Assembly (NCBI GenBank): GCA_013359265.1 | Contig: JABWCD010000023.1 | Location: forward strand, 82,708-146,707 | Source: Candidatus Hydrogenedentota bacterium | GTDB lineage: Bacteria > Hydrogenedentota > Hydrogenedentia > Hydrogenedentales > SLHB01 | Length of the DNA stretch: 64,000 bases | Direction: 5' to 3' | Shown here: in pieces, positions 38,200 to 47,510 of the stretch | Position numbering within the stretch: the first letter of the stretch is position 1 | Layout: each line of letters begins with the position of its first letter | Program-made: the position numbers and the translations under genes | The notes under the pieces: model-generated | Seen by the model: the letters and a program-made list of their open reading frames with translations, nothing else | What the model was told of the DNA's origin: nothing | Databases searched by the model: none

Positions 38200-38617
38200 A
38201 GGTCACATCGAACAGCGGCCACAGGACAATTGCGAGCAAGGTGCGCCAGAAACCGCCGCCATGCGCCTGGCGCAATTTCCTAGTGCGGCACCGCAGGCAA
38301 ATGTAATGGTCATTGCACACGAAGCGTTGGCGGCGCGTGAAACGGACCCATAATGACTGGCTGCATGCAGGACAGATGCCGCGAATCTGTGAGGGGGCTG
38401 AGATGCGGCAGCCGCACGCCAACAGGCGATGCGTCGACACTTCCTCCGTAATCACTTCGGCGCCTTGGGCGTCCCAATAGGTGCGTTCCTCAAACTCGAA
38501 CGCCGTCCGCTCGGAAACGGGGTCTCGCGTGATGCGGGCCTGCTTCTTACGCGTGCGGCCCGTCAACACATTGCCGATCTGCTGCCGCAACGACTGATAA
38601 GGGTTTGGCTGGGACAT
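38183..38617 (-). CDS. zinc-ribbon protein with a C-terminal hydrophobic segment
   Basis: The 144-residue protein has two cysteine pairs (CGCRISAPSQIRGICPAC and CNDHYICLRCR) that form one or two ribbons, then a hydrophobic stretch (FWRTLLAIVLWPLF). The ATG at 38617 has a GAGGAGC ribosome site. The function is unknown; being in the chaperone operon it may be a structural partner. Confidence 0.65.
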   Translation of the reverse strand: MSQPNPYQSLRQQIGNVLTGRTRKKQARITRDPVSERTAFEFEERTYWDAQGAEVITEEVSTHRLLACGCRISAPSQIRGICPACSQSLWVRFTRRQRFVCNDHYICLRCRTRKLRQAHGGGFWRTLLAIVLWPLFDVTYDEET

Positions 38618-38627
38618 GATTAGCTCC

Positions 38628-39362
38628 TCAATCCACGTTTGCGCGCGCTGCACGATGCAGGCGGCAGACTTCGCTGGGAAACACGTTTGGGTTGGGCACG
38701 ACGCGGGGATCGGTTTCTACGGCCATCAAGAGGAAGTCGCGGCACTTCTGATCTTGGCCCAGGACATACGCAGCGGCGGCAGCAATGATCAGGGCGAGCG
38801 CCTGCTCCGCAGGAAGGACACGAGCGTCGCCGAAGACCCGAACCGACTGCTCGATCGCCTCGCCGTATTCGAAGTGCGCGTACCGGGTGTACGCCAGTAC
38901 GAGACCTTCGGAGAGCTTTGCGTTTTGAGGCGCGACGCTCGTCGAGGAACTCGCCGTCCCCGCACGCCGGACTGAATCGGCATCCATTGCGCCGTTACCA
39001 GCTCCGTTGGAGGCAGCTGCCCGTGGTTCTCCTGCATTCGATTCGACGTGGGCCGATGTCTGCGCGCTTGTCATTGCCGGTGGCGGCGTCGACACGGGTG
39101 ACTCGACTTGAGCGGTTGATCGAACCGGGTCAGCGTTTATGCCGCCGTCACCCATCGTTGCCCTCACGTCGACGCGAGGCGGTAAGGGCGCCGTGGCATT
39201 TTTGCGTGCGGCCTGTTGGCGGTCGTACCACGACGAGGTGCCCTTCAACATATTCGCGGCAATGGGAGAGGTGCTGGCGACCTCGTCCACAAGCGTCGAA
39301 CAGCCGGACAAGAACGCGAGTGCATAAACAACCACAAACAGGCTTACCGTGCCGCGTCGCAT
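38628..39362 (-). CDS. lipoprotein of unknown function
   Basis: An N-terminal signal peptide ends in the lipobox LSGC with Cys at residue 21. The middle is Ser/Thr/Ala/Pro-rich and low in complexity. The C-terminal 100 residues look helical and TPR-like. The gene overlaps the PEGA-domain gene by 19 bases. Probably an envelope component of the operon. Confidence 0.7.
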   Translation of the reverse strand: MRRGTVSLFVVVYALAFLSGCSTLVDEVASTSPIAANMLKGTSSWYDRQQAARKNATAPLPPRVDVRATMGDGGINADPVRSTAQVESPVSTPPPAMTSAQTSAHVESNAGEPRAAASNGAGNGAMDADSVRRAGTASSSTSVAPQNAKLSEGLVLAYTRYAHFEYGEAIEQSVRVFGDARVLPAEQALALIIAAAAAYVLGQDQKCRDFLLMAVETDPRVVPNPNVFPSEVCRLHRAARANVD

Positions 39363-40420
39363 GGAAATACTCCTTCGTGAATCGACACCTGATCTTCATC
39401 CAGCAGGACATGAATGACATACGGCTTGCCCGTACTGAGCGAAACGTCAAAACGGCGCGCACTCACCTCACCTTTGGGGATCACCTGGACCGCGTGCGAC
39501 CCGGCAGAAATTAGAAACGGCTTCGGCCGTGGCGATTCCCCCGCATATGCGCCGTCGATGTACACGTCCGCGACGGGATGGCAGAGAATCCATACGAGAT
39601 TGTCCATGGGTTCCGGCAAGAGGATGGTCCGAACCGGCAGTTCAGGATCGGATGGCGCGAACGGAATGGTCACTGTGCCGGCAGGTTGACCCAGCGGAAC
39701 TTCGCGAAGTGGTTGTGGCGTCGCGTGTGGCTCTGCCTGGACCGACTGCATAGGCTCGGTCATGAAGACATACCTGGCCGGCTCTTTATCGGGCCGCGCG
39801 AGCCCACGGGACAGCAGAAAGAGAATCAATATGGCCACACCAATCGCCGCGTAGCGATGTCGATTGCCTCGACTCTGCCAGAAGCGATTCCACCAGTGCC
39901 GCGCCGCACGCGCCCAGTTCGCATAGGGCGGCTGGTACGGGGGCTGCGCAACCGGCTGTGACTGCGTCACACTCCGGCGCGGCGCCGATGATGCAGGTGG
40001 CGTAACCGGCTGGGTCTGCGCCGGTGACGGCGCCTGCGTCGCCTGAGGGATTGGCCGCGCAGACGATACGGGAGGCATAGGCGCGGGGACACGCTGCGGC
40101 CCTACAGCCTGCCGCTGACGTGTTCGAGGGGAGGCAACCGGCGCCGTTGGGGGCTGACGCTGTACAGGAGGGTGCGGCGAAGGTTGGGCCGTTGGCGGCT
40201 GCGGCGCCTGTTGACCAGGCACCAACGGTTCGAGCGCCGCATAGGCCTCGCCACACGCTGCCATGCGCTGAAAAATCTGGTCACGGTTGACACTCGCGGC
40301 GGACCGCGCCAACAGTGCACGGGCACCGGCCAGTTTGCGCTCGAGTGCCGCGCGCAGTGCATCGCGCGTCGCAGGCAGTGCGGACAGTCCGAGTGTTTGC
40401 AGCGCTTCCTGCGGCGTCAT
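39344..40420 (-). CDS. J-like/proline-rich/TM/PEGA-domain protein
   Basis: Residues 1-65 resemble a J-domain in helix pattern (PQEALQTLGLSALPATRDAL ... MAACGEAYAALEPL) but lack the HPD tripeptide. Residues 70-165 are Pro/Gln-rich. A single hydrophobic segment (YAAIGVAILILFLLSRGL, about 190-207) is followed by a PEGA domain (VYIDGAYAGESPRPKPFLIS, from about 280) that would face outside. It sits in the Hsp70/GrpE operon, so a degenerate cochaperone role is suggested; the J similarity is tentative. Confidence 0.6.
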   Translation of the reverse strand: MTPQEALQTLGLSALPATRDALRAALERKLAGARALLARSAASVNRDQIFQRMAACGEAYAALEPLVPGQQAPQPPTAQPSPHPPVQRQPPTAPVASPRTRQRQAVGPQRVPAPMPPVSSARPIPQATQAPSPAQTQPVTPPASSAPRRSVTQSQPVAQPPYQPPYANWARAARHWWNRFWQSRGNRHRYAAIGVAILILFLLSRGLARPDKEPARYVFMTEPMQSVQAEPHATPQPLREVPLGQPAGTVTIPFAPSDPELPVRTILLPEPMDNLVWILCHPVADVYIDGAYAGESPRPKPFLISAGSHAVQVIPKGEVSARRFDVSLSTGKPYVIHVLLDEDQVSIHEGVFPCDAAR

Positions 40421-40428
40421 ACGAGCTG

Positions 40429-41109
40429 CTACGCCTCGAACGTCAGCATGCCTGTAGCCAACTGCGAAAACGTCCGGCTGATCGTGGCGCCATCACCCAA
40501 AAAGCGGTAGTGAACGAATCCCGTGGCGTCTTCGGTCGCAATCTCGCGCAGAAACGACTCATTAACAGCTCGTGGAGTTCTCGCGATTCCAAACGTCTCG
40601 ATCACGACCCCGCGCTCCTTAAGTCGGTGCGCGTAGTCCCGCGCCGCATGCATGGATGCATCGTGACCGTCGGTATACGCGAGAAGTCTAGTGACGGTCG
40701 GCAACCCACAGGTGTTCGTATTGATCGGCGAATTTCCGCACACGCCCAGCGCGATCGCCAGGCCTTCCTTGATGCACGTTCCCCCACTCCTGATCCGGCG
40801 CGTCTGATCCAGCGCATCGCAAAGCTTCCGATGACCGTCAACCACGTTGACCAGCGGACAAACAAGTTGGCCGACACACCCATACGTCACAATGGCGACG
40901 TAATCCAACGGGCGCCGCTCCCGTTTAAGTTCGAGGAAACTCGCCGTCGCTTCGTGCATGAGAACGCGCTTGTTCTTCCGAGTCTCGAAACCTTCCTCGT
41001 CCATACTCGGGCTGACGTCTTTGACCAGAATGTCGCAATAGACACACTCCAACCGGTGCTCTGCCGTCGGATTGGCGAAACGCTCACGCAAAACGTTGTC
41101 TGGACTCAT
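40429..41109 (-). CDS. von Willebrand factor A (vWA) domain protein
   Basis: The metal-binding (MIDAS) motif DVSPS is at residues 31-35, with further segments for the Thr (RSGGTCIKEG) and Asp (LLAYTDGHDAS) ligands. The 226-residue product is mainly one vWA domain, expected to bind a protein partner. The ATG at 41109 has a GGAGGG site; an upstream reading in frame is less likely. It lies 115 bases after the Hsp70-like gene. Confidence 0.85.
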   Translation of the reverse strand: MSPDNVLRERFANPTAEHRLECVYCDILVKDVSPSMDEEGFETRKNKRVLMHEATASFLELKRERRPLDYVAIVTYGCVGQLVCPLVNVVDGHRKLCDALDQTRRIRSGGTCIKEGLAIALGVCGNSPINTNTCGLPTVTRLLAYTDGHDASMHAARDYAHRLKERGVVIETFGIARTPRAVNESFLREIATEDATGFVHYRFLGDGATISRTFSQLATGMLTFEA

Positions 41110-41224
41110 TGTGCAAACCCTCCACGTCTTTTCCCGTTCGACTCTTTGACAGCGGGCTGCGGGCCAAACGACACCCGCAGCCCACAAAACCAGACGATCC
41201 AAGGCGCGAACACGTCCGGGTGCG

Positions 41225-42862
41225 TCAGCCCAACTGGCGTTGCGCGATCGCACCACGCGCATCCACCTGTCCCGCGATTTCCGAACCGCTGAGGGTATCT
41301 ATGGCGTGGACATCCACTAGCCCGTTCGTGTCCACCGCAAACGTCACGCGCACCCGCTCGTCCATCGGGCCATCCGGGACCTTATCCAGGACGAACGACT
41401 GCAGCGCTTGACAGTCCTTGGCATCGCTCAGCGCCTTGCCCTGAAGGACGACGATATTTGCCGTGCCAGGAAGGCCTTCCTGAAGCATGACAAGACCGAA
41501 CAACCGCGTTGCCTTCGCGGGAAGCGGCGCGCCTTGCTCGATGATGGGCGCCATGAGTTCGCGACCTGTCCGCTTGTCTATGGCGTGAATCCCCAAGGCC
41601 TGCCCGAGTACGTCGCGGACGTTAACGTCCGCCTTGAGCTGGTACTCCTCGACCTGGGCCTTGATTGCCAGGTTGCCGGCCGCGGCACGCTCCTCGATCT
41701 TGGCGCCGATAAGGTCTACCGCGCCCATGACAATTGCCTTGTCCACATCGATATCCTTACGGACCTTATCGAGGCCGACAAAGGCCTCGATGCGCGCCCG
41801 CGCGCAGTGGACGCGGGAACCGCCACCGGCAAACACCAAACCGTCGATTTGGTCAGGCTGTAGGCCGGTCTGTGTCATTGCCTCGGTGAACAGCGCGAAA
41901 ATGTCTTCGCACACCGGCGCTACAAGCGACTCGAACGTGGCGCGCGTCAAGGGAACGTCGAACAGTTTGTCCTTTGCGCGGAAAGTAATCGTAGTGGATT
42001 CCCGTGTGGTGACATCGATCTTCGCGTTCTCGCATTCTGAATCGAGAAGGATGATGTCCCGCGCGTCCTCCTCGGGATCGAGCGTAATTCCGTGCTGTCG
42101 CGCGTAGTCGACACAAGAATCCACGATCGCACTCGTGAACTCGCGTCCGCCGCGGTCGTCACGGCCAGCCGTCCCGAGAACGGTAAATTCGCACCCATTC
42201 TCCACGCGGACGATCGACACATCCGTTGTGCCGCCCCCGATATCCACGACAACGAACGCGCCATCTTTACCCTTCCCATACGCGACGATGGCCGCCGTCG
42301 GTTCGTTCACCGTGCCGATCGGCGTATAGCCGGCATTCAGCACCACGTCGAGACTGGCACGGCGCTGGGCATCGTTGAAGTCCGCGGGCACGCACATCAA
42401 CACGCCCACGATAGGCAGGCCCGTCATCTCTTCGACATGCTTAAGCCGCCATTGCAGGAACAGCGCTTCAAGCTCTCCTGCACTCCATATGCGGCCGTTC
42501 TTATCCACGATGCCCGGAACGTCCCCGTGACCGCGTGCGCGCTTCATGAAGTCGAAACAGTGCTCCGGATGAACTTTGCAGTAGCTCTTGGCCGCCCGAC
42601 CGAAAAGTGGCTTGTCCGGATCGCCGTCTTGAAACGCAATGACCGTTGGAGTGCAAAGAAGACCTTCAGGGTCTGGCGCTACAATCTTTTGTAGGAGCGC
42701 GTTGAGAAACGCGACGAGAGTCGTCACGTTTCCCAGATCGACACCCACAACGATGCCCTTCTGGGCGTTGGGAGCGTTTTTGCGTGGTCGGCCCGGACGC
42801 TTCTTGGGCTGCACAACCTCGCTCCCAAGATCAAGTTGGTCGGCGGATTCTGCGACACTCAT
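41225..42862 (-). CDS. Hsp70-family protein with AT-hook-like N-terminus and no helical lid
   Basis: The ATPase domain is recognisable by GVDLGN, VVVDIGGGTTDVS, VNEPTAAIVAYG and VFAGGGSRV. Residues 19-29 (PKKRPGRPRKN) match an AT-hook. The substrate-binding beta domain is present, but the protein ends at 545 residues without the usual alpha-helical lid. An ATP-dependent chaperone or switch is expected. It overlaps the GrpE-like gene by 4 bases (ATGA). It is clearly divergent from housekeeping DnaK. Confidence 0.9.
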   Translation of the reverse strand: MSVAESADQLDLGSEVVQPKKRPGRPRKNAPNAQKGIVVGVDLGNVTTLVAFLNALLQKIVAPDPEGLLCTPTVIAFQDGDPDKPLFGRAAKSYCKVHPEHCFDFMKRARGHGDVPGIVDKNGRIWSAGELEALFLQWRLKHVEEMTGLPIVGVLMCVPADFNDAQRRASLDVVLNAGYTPIGTVNEPTAAIVAYGKGKDGAFVVVDIGGGTTDVSIVRVENGCEFTVLGTAGRDDRGGREFTSAIVDSCVDYARQHGITLDPEEDARDIILLDSECENAKIDVTTRESTTITFRAKDKLFDVPLTRATFESLVAPVCEDIFALFTEAMTQTGLQPDQIDGLVFAGGGSRVHCARARIEAFVGLDKVRKDIDVDKAIVMGAVDLIGAKIEERAAAGNLAIKAQVEEYQLKADVNVRDVLGQALGIHAIDKRTGRELMAPIIEQGAPLPAKATRLFGLVMLQEGLPGTANIVVLQGKALSDAKDCQALQSFVLDKVPDGPMDERVRVTFAVDTNGLVDVHAIDTLSGSEIAGQVDARGAIAQRQLG

Positions 42863-43434
42863 ACTTGGCTCTCCTTTCTTGGTTGAGAATCGGGTTTGGG
42901 CACGTACTTCAGGACGGCGACCTTGGCCTGCCGTACCACTTGCCCGTTGCTTGCGAATCCTTGGAGATAGACGTCAGTTACGCGGCCATCGTCCGCGGCA
43001 ACGTGTGTGGGTACCGTCCACATCGGATCGTGAAGACGGAAGTCCACGAACTCCGGGATTTTCATCGGAGCAACACCGAGCGCATGCAGGCACTCGAGGT
43101 TGCGTGCGATAAGGTTGGCAGTGAGTCTCAATTCTTGCCTGAGCCGACGACGCTGACGTTTGCTGACGCCAGCACGCGCCTCAAAGTGCTCCAAGAGCTT
43201 CACTAACTCGTCGTGCATGCGAAGCAGGTGCTTAACTTCGGCTTCGGGCGAATGGGGGTCTGCGAAGTGCGAACTGGGGCCTTGAGATTCGGCTGCGATT
43301 TCCGACCGCGGACACCAACCCTCCGACTGAAGACGCTCCCAAAATTCCGCAACCGTCGCCTGAGCTACCATCCGAATCACGCGACCTAAGAACCAACCGT
43401 TGCGCCGATGAACCTTTGTGACAGTTCTTGACAT
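42859..43434 (-). CDS. GrpE-like nucleotide exchange factor
   Basis: The C-terminal half matches GrpE: helical HSPEAEVKHLLRMHDELVKL, then ALGVAPMKIPEFVDFRLHDP, WTVPTHVAADDGRVTDVYLQ and GFASNGQVVRQAKVAVLKY. GrpE exchanges ADP for ATP on Hsp70. Length is 191 residues with an AAAGGAGGCG ribosome site before ATG 43434. It is directly upstream of the Hsp70-like gene. Confidence 0.85.
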   Translation of the reverse strand: MSRTVTKVHRRNGWFLGRVIRMVAQATVAEFWERLQSEGWCPRSEIAAESQGPSSHFADPHSPEAEVKHLLRMHDELVKLLEHFEARAGVSKRQRRRLRQELRLTANLIARNLECLHALGVAPMKIPEFVDFRLHDPMWTVPTHVAADDGRVTDVYLQGFASNGQVVRQAKVAVLKYVPKPDSQPRKESQV

Positions 43435-43550
43435 GCATTCGCCTCCTTTCTCGAATTGAAGCGCCGCAGCCAGGCGAATTACCCGACTACGGCGCCCCAG
43501 TAAGAAACGCACATGTGGTGCGCGATGTCCGCGCAACCGACTCAGCAGAG

Positions 43551-44273
43551 CTACGCGACGTACTCTCTATGAGCCGGGAATCGGTCGCGGTACGCGTCTT
43601 TAGCCGTCTGAATCATTTTGCTGGCACGCGTGCGCTTGGTTCCCGTCATCTCTTCAATATCCCGCACGGAGCAATTTCCCATCGTACTAAGAGACAGAAG
43701 CGCAACTTCTTGCGTTATTTCCTCCTGAAGTTCGGAAAGCGCCACGTGAACATCAACAATGGGTACGACCTTGCACATCTGTGTAGAACACGCGGGAACG
43801 ACGGCGCGGAAGACGGCAACGTCGCAGTCTTCCTGCATGGTTTCGTCGTTCAGCCCGGCTTCCAAGTCCACGAACACAAAGCGTTGGTTGCTACGGAACG
43901 TGCTGATCGCCGTCCGGTACGCGACCTTCAAGAGCCACGACCACTGGCCACGTTTCGCGGGAACCCGCGTGGGATCGCTCCACGCCTTTTCGAACACGGT
44001 TTGGTACAGGTCATCCGCGGCGGATTTCTGCAGGCCAAACATCAGTGAGACGAGCCGGATGACGGAATCCAGTCGCCCCCGAAAGGCATGCAAGTCAGCA
44101 CCAAGTTCTTCACGGCTCCCGTACGTTGGGTTCTTTTCCGTTTTCCGCTTCTTGGTGGCATTGGGCTTGTTCGCGGTCTTAGCTGACGCATACTTTCCCG
44201 GGCCTTTCTGTTTTTGGGACAATTTGGACGTTTTCGATACGCGACGGCGATTGGATTTCTTTTTGAATGACAT
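43551..44273 (-). CDS. ECF-like RNA polymerase sigma factor
   Basis: After a Lys-rich N-terminal tail of about 45 residues, a sigma region 2 (LYQTVFEKAWSDPTRVPAKR then SWLLKVAYRTAISTFRSN) and a region 4 (CSVRDIEEMTGTKRTRASKM) are visible. Such factors direct polymerase to specific promoters. It is the first gene of the Hsp70 operon, with a GGAGGAG ribosome site. A self-regulated promoter at the operon start is possible. Confidence 0.8.
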   Translation of the reverse strand: MSFKKKSNRRRVSKTSKLSQKQKGPGKYASAKTANKPNATKKRKTEKNPTYGSREELGADLHAFRGRLDSVIRLVSLMFGLQKSAADDLYQTVFEKAWSDPTRVPAKRGQWSWLLKVAYRTAISTFRSNQRFVFVDLEAGLNDETMQEDCDVAVFRAVVPACSTQMCKVVPIVDVHVALSELQEEITQEVALLSLSTMGNCSVRDIEEMTGTKRTRASKMIQTAKDAYRDRFPAHREYVA

Positions 44274-44809
44274 CTTCCGACTCCTCCGGAGTAGCTGCCG
44301 GACACGGCGCGCCAGCGCCGGCAGTGCTCCACGCTCGTTGCGGTTTAGGAGTCGGGCCCGACTCGGGTCACATGCTGAAGCGAGCGCGTGGTTCTCAGTA
44401 AGCTGCGCAAGATATCCCGGCTTGGCGCCTCGGCTTCCTGAAACCTGCGCGTTCTCGTTTCAACTGCCGACAGAGTACTCATCGACGTTGCACGAAAGGT
44501 CCACCCGCCCTGACATTCTTTGTCCACCTACAGCTTGTTTCGGCACTTGTAGACCTTGTGGTTCTGCGTTTTCTTGCCATACAGCGAAAAGACGAGAAAG
44601 GGCTTGAGATCAGGTCGGGGTTTGTAACGGAGCGATCGCGAAAAAAACAGAGAAGCGCAGCCTCGTCGAATCGAGGTTATGGGCGTTTGCGACAGGAATC
44701 CGGCCGAGTTGCCGCGAGGCGACTACTGCGAATCATCTTGAGTTCAGCGTTTCGGAACGGAGGCGAGAGAGAAACCATGGATGTGACTGCTAGGTGGCGA
44801 GCTTCGAAG
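44274..44809 (-). promoter_or_regulatory. 536-base upstream region of the sigma operon with a 16-bp palindrome
   Basis: No convincing gene lies here. GAGTCGGGCCCGACTC at 44349-44364 is a perfect 16-base palindrome 75 bases before the sigma-factor ATG, a suitable operator site. No clear -10/-35 pair can be assigned by eye. Confidence 0.5.
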
Positions 44810-45811
44810 TCAGTGCGGCGAGACTGGGCGTGCCGAGCCGTGATCCTCCTCATGGCACCACCGGTCCTTCCTCAGTCGCGAGGTGTGCTTATCGCTTCTA
44901 ATCCAACAGTAGAAGAAAGGCTCCGAGGATATCCTGTACTTGCCCATTCCTGGAATTGGCTCAACGATTCCCTTGAATACGCCGTGTAGCTTTGAGTTTA
45001 CGGCGCTGAGAGTCCTGCGTATGTTCGAGGCCGTAAGCTCAACAGTCCCCCCGAATGTTTCGCGAGCGATTTGTGAGTGAGGGATTTCGGCGCGAGTTCG
45101 TAGCGCGCTGAGTATCAAATATAGAAGGACTCTATGGCGTCTTTGGAGTGCATGGATAGAAACGGACAAGCACTCTGCCGACTTTCTCCCCTTCATGTTC
45201 TTGTTGCGAACCAGTATTTCATCGGTTCTTTCATCAACCACCAAGTGAAAGTCACTTCGGTGAGCGAGAATATCGGATTTGATTTGGCGCTCGCTTCGAA
45301 AGCCGGACTTTGACCCTGTTCCATCCGGCAATCGCCACGCGACGTAATACTGGTCGCTCTGAACCGGTAATGGAGGGAGTTCTGCGCGCGACGGCAGATT
45401 GATATCAAGAATACTTGCGACGAGATGGGGCACAACCTGCATCAAGTGCTGCGCAAGTTTCTCGGAAGCGTTTGTGCGCGCTATCGCGTCCTGAATGACA
45501 CTCGTTAAGGTTTTCTCGTCCAACGCCCTCACTTTCTTGATTTCCTGAAGTGCCATGACGCTATCAAACATAATCAACGTGACGTAACTGAGTCTGCGGT
45601 CAAAAAGGCTGCGCAACTGGTCTGTCAGCCGCGCCGACGCCTGTTCGTCCCATATTCGCTCTCGCGTAGTGGGCCCGGCGTCTTCGATACGCCGTATCCC
45701 GACCCTCCCGAGGCAAGATGCCCAGACCGCATTGAAGTATTGCATCTTGGACGGAAAAAGCGACTGTAGCAATGCCTCAGTTGCCGCTTTGGTTTTCTCA
45801 GTTAATCCCAT
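44810..45811 (-). CDS. winged-helix regulator with unknown N-terminus
   Basis: The C-terminal region holds IPHSQIARETFGGTVELTAS, followed by NIRRTLSAVNSKLHGVFKGI and ...GMGKYRISSE, a winged-helix/OmpR-type layout. The first 200 residues have no recognised domain. Length 333. It is upstream of, and co-oriented with, the sigma operon, and divergent from the metalloprotein gene. Probably a transcriptional regulator for one of the two arms. Confidence 0.5.
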   Translation of the reverse strand: MGLTEKTKAATEALLQSLFPSKMQYFNAVWASCLGRVGIRRIEDAGPTTRERIWDEQASARLTDQLRSLFDRRLSYVTLIMFDSVMALQEIKKVRALDEKTLTSVIQDAIARTNASEKLAQHLMQVVPHLVASILDINLPSRAELPPLPVQSDQYYVAWRLPDGTGSKSGFRSERQIKSDILAHRSDFHLVVDERTDEILVRNKNMKGRKSAECLSVSIHALQRRHRVLLYLILSALRTRAEIPHSQIARETFGGTVELTASNIRRTLSAVNSKLHGVFKGIVEPIPGMGKYRISSEPFFYCWIRSDKHTSRLRKDRWCHEEDHGSARPVSPH

Positions 45812-46028
45812 GGATTGTGATCATCCTGTCCATTCTCTGGACCGACTAGTTAGCGCGATGGTGCTGCCGCCAGTGAGCAAGTAGTATAGACCAATAACTC
45901 CCTGCCGCACAGGGATGCGTGCCAATTCATGCGTGCATAATTCGCAGTTCACTGCGGCTATCGCGGGGACTGCGACGCCCTCGGGTGCAGGATATCGCCG
46001 CAAAGCAACGACCGTGGGAGAATAGGAA

Positions 46029-47363
46029 ATGGACTCTCGAAACAAAACCACACTGCATACGACCTTGGGCCAATATAGCCCGTCCGGCTTCTTTACGAAG
46101 ACGTGGTTTTCACCGGAGGATATCCGGCTAGCCGATCCCGGCGGTCCGACCTACGAACAGAACTGGCACATTTGGTCCACTTTTCTGCATGAATGGTTCC
46201 ACCATCTTCAGATTATCGGCACAACCTATGGAAGATTTCATTACGACATTACATTGACTGCCGGTGCCTGCATCTCTCGCGCGTTGCGTCAACTCTTTGA
46301 AATCCATGATCTCGGAAGACTGCGCCGTCCGGTCCTTCTTGATTTATGCCGGCTTTCCAATACTATTGACCAGGATCCATTAATTCTCGGGTCTAGGGCC
46401 GCGGCGATTCGAACTGCGCTTTTTGGTGATGATCAGGACGTCTCTACTGCAATTCCTGCTTCGCTTACAGCTCCCCTTTCCACATCGAGTCCGCACATCG
46501 AGGTTGCCGGGAACAGCTACGTAATGGGAGGTCGACACATTCTGGAGGGACATGCGCGAAGCAACGAAACGGTATATCTGGCATGGACGCTAAGTCAGAA
46601 GACCTTCTGCGAAGCGATGGACCAAATGGGAGACCTCGATCCCTACCAGCTTGCCGAAGCACATCTTCGAACCCGCGCTGGTCTTAATGACGAGATACTC
46701 TTACGTCTCCTATGCGACGTCGCCATGAATCCCGGATGGCTGGAGCGTAGTGAACGTATTGCATGGGAAGATTTTCACCCGGGCTGGAGATTTGTGCGAA
46801 TGGTCGACGCACTCGTGGAGGACCTACCGCTTCGTCGCCTCACCCCGTCCGAAACGGACTGGGATAAACTGGATGACTACACCGCGCTACACGAGGCATT
46901 GCTGGCCCGCTTCGGGTGGAAGCGGCCGGAACACATTCTGCCCGCTACAACAGGGGACTTCCCGTGGTTTAGCTCCGCAGTCTTGCGGTTACGCACCAAG
47001 GCACCCCTTGCTTTCGCGCTGCTCACCGAAAACATGAAAATCATGCAAGCCATTTCGCCGCTCCGCTTCGATAGCTATACACCAAGCGATCTGAAATCGG
47101 AGTTGAGCGAAACGCTCAAACCGGCAGAGGAGTTCGAGGCGCGTCGCTATATGGCAATCATATTTGACAATACGGTTAATGAATTGCTGACCAAGCGCTA
47201 TCTCACTTGTCCCATACACGGAACTTCTTTCCCATCGTCAACTGGTTGTCCGACGCCCTGTCATTTTCCGGGATTCTTCAGAAGCAACTTCGGCATATCC
47301 ATTGAGCAGTTCCTTTCCATTCCGCTATCCGACCAAGGTGAAGGTAGACGGTTGGTACCTTGA
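46029..47363 (+). CDS. putative zinc metalloprotein with HEWFH motif
   Basis: An HExxH motif, HEWFH (residues 54-58), follows a 50-residue lead. A later segment HILEGHARSNE may give a third ligand. The C-terminus has a Cys/His cluster (CPIHG, CPTPCH). At 444 residues it does not match a family I can name. It stands divergent to the winged-helix regulator. Its function could be proteolytic; this is inferred from the motif only. Confidence 0.6.
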   Translation: MDSRNKTTLHTTLGQYSPSGFFTKTWFSPEDIRLADPGGPTYEQNWHIWSTFLHEWFHHLQIIGTTYGRFHYDITLTAGACISRALRQLFEIHDLGRLRRPVLLDLCRLSNTIDQDPLILGSRAAAIRTALFGDDQDVSTAIPASLTAPLSTSSPHIEVAGNSYVMGGRHILEGHARSNETVYLAWTLSQKTFCEAMDQMGDLDPYQLAEAHLRTRAGLNDEILLRLLCDVAMNPGWLERSERIAWEDFHPGWRFVRMVDALVEDLPLRRLTPSETDWDKLDDYTALHEALLARFGWKRPEHILPATTGDFPWFSSAVLRLRTKAPLAFALLTENMKIMQAISPLRFDSYTPSDLKSELSETLKPAEEFEARRYMAIIFDNTVNELLTKRYLTCPIHGTSFPSSTGCPTPCHFPGFFRSNFGISIEQFLSIPLSDQGEGRRLVP

Positions 47364-47510
47364 GCCATCAAGTAAGAATGGTTCTACATTGAAATGAATC
47401 CAAGTACCGTGCCGTAGTGACGTTCGAAGGATTTGCGATGGAGTATTGCGCAACGTTTGGGCGTTGCTTTGCCATACACGTTCAAATCCACTTTTTCGCA
47501 TGCGAGTGGC

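Noticed and set aside
44558..44989. Plus-strand frame in the sigma upstream region
   Set aside because: It overlaps the winged-helix gene at its end, has no ribosome site and no similarity.
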